A stretch of 64,000 nt of DNA from contig NC_090942.1 in the NCBI RefSeq assembly GCF_040807025.1, positions 177,386,247-177,450,246 of the forward strand. The letters are read 5' to 3'. Below the pieces are notes generated by a model that was given only the letters and a program-made list of their open reading frames with translations, searched no databases and had not been told where the DNA came from. Every line of letters starts with the position of its first letter. The stretch's first letter is position 1. The position numbers were made by a program, and so were the translations under genes. The stretch is from Struthio camelus (Eukaryota > Chordata > Aves > Struthioniformes > Struthionidae). Positions 63,601-64,000 of this stretch are shown piece by piece.

Positions 63601-64000
63601 AAACAACCATCTTGATTAAACTTTTCCCGTATGATGAACCTGATTCAGAATTCCCACGACCCCTCCCTGGGGGAAGAAAGCAGCTTTCTGTGGCACCTCC
63701 ACACCCAAAACAAGCAAATAAACAAACAAACTTGTCAGGCCAACTTCTATTTCATTGAGAAGCTCTAGCAATTCTAGCACTAGAACAAGACAACTTTAAA
63801 TTTCAAAGGGAGGGAAAGAAAAGGGAATATCAGCTTCAGGGAGATGTCTTTTGCGGTTTCCATGAAAAGCTACACCTTTGGCAAGGTTTTCTACTTTTAA
63901 TAAATAGTCTGCATAAATGCTTAAAAGAATAAGAGAACATAGCTTGAAGAAGTCTATCTGCGTGTTCACCCCTAAGTAGTATTTTCACAGCAACTACAGA
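60679..64000 (-). other. UCHL3: UCHL3 intron (partial)
   Basis: This is at least 3.3 kb of intron upstream of the catalytic-His exon. The next exon expected in the family (the segment ending in a HEGQTE-like motif) was looked for on the minus strand and not found before base 64000. The intron contains a short CR1 copy at 62014-62150 and an A-rich run at about 62518-62532. Confidence 0.85.
62014..62150 (-). mobile_element. CR1 LINE, 5'-truncated 3' end
   Basis: The plus strand reads cagaatcacagaacggttga, ggttggaagggacctctgg and gatcatctagtcc, then gttgcccaggatcgcgtcc and gaatatctccag. This is the reverse complement of the standard avian CR1 3' region, so the element lies on the minus strand with its 3' tail at the low coordinate, where about two ATTCTGTG-type tail units remain. 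It is about 137 bases long and 5'-truncated, as most CR1 copies are. It looks only mildly diverged. CR1 elements lack target-site poly(A) tails, and none is seen. Confidence 0.93.

Larger units (their letters stand above)
56605..64000 (-). other. UCHL3: UCHL3 gene, 3' part
   Basis: Three consecutive minus-strand exons (60678-60603, 58093-58035, 56834-56751) splice in frame and match the last 72 residues of UCHL3, including the conserved ending [11 protein letters not shown] and stop. The enzyme is a cytosolic cysteine protease of the peptidase C12 family that removes small adducts from the C terminus of ubiquitin and NEDD8. The exons carrying the N terminus, the oxyanion Gln and the nucleophile Cys are not in the window; intron sequence runs from 60679 to the right edge. 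LMO7 follows 5 kb downstream in the same direction, as in mammals. Confidence 0.95.

Overview
The window looks like a bird nuclear chromosome. It is AT-rich, with vertebrate-type exons split by long introns, few interspersed repeats, and retroposons that are recognisably CR1 LINEs. One CR1 copy at about 62.0-62.15 kb carries the standard avian CR1 3' tail. The gene order UCHL3 then LMO7, in the same orientation, matches the order known from human 13q22. The species cannot be named from the sequence alone. No prokaryotic features such as operons or CRISPR arrays are present. Almost all open frames over 60 codons are chance frames in introns.

Both genes lie on the minus strand, so transcription runs from high to low coordinates. 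At the right (56.6-64.0 kb) is the 3' end of UCHL3, a ubiquitin C-terminal hydrolase. Its last three coding exons are at 60603-60678, 58035-58093 and 56751-56834, and a short 3' UTR has AATAAA at 56632-56627. These exons carry the catalytic His and Asp and the C-terminal end of the enzyme. The earlier exons, with the catalytic Cys and Gln, lie beyond 64 kb. About 5 kb of intergenic DNA (52.0-56.6 kb) follows, with no gene that I can see.

At 50.6-52.0 kb is a strong CpG island. It holds the promoter and first coding exon (51379-51426) of LMO7, a LIM, PDZ and calponin-homology (CH) domain protein of cell junctions and nucleus. The rest of the window is LMO7: intron 1 (36.5 kb), exon 2 (14852-14922), intron 2 (3.6 kb), exon 3 (11180-11249) and at least 11.2 kb of intron 3. 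The three exons join in frame to give the first 63 residues, which are the N-terminal part of the CH domain. The remaining exons lie to the left of base 1.

Noncoding content includes one long, old CR1 copy with reverse-transcriptase remnants (about 31.6-32.93 kb, plus strand), one short younger CR1 (62.01-62.15 kb, minus strand), several microsatellites, unusually long G or C homopolymers, three short tandem duplications, and several perfect short palindromes or hairpins. I see no convincing undescribed biological system. The points most worth checking are a CpG-rich patch in LMO7 intron 1 (44.1-44.5 kb), a 13-bp inverted repeat framing about 220 bp at 48.5-48.7 kb, the G-quadruplex-prone (CCCGG)6 run at the LMO7 promoter, and the UCHL3 catalytic Asp codon that is split by an intron.
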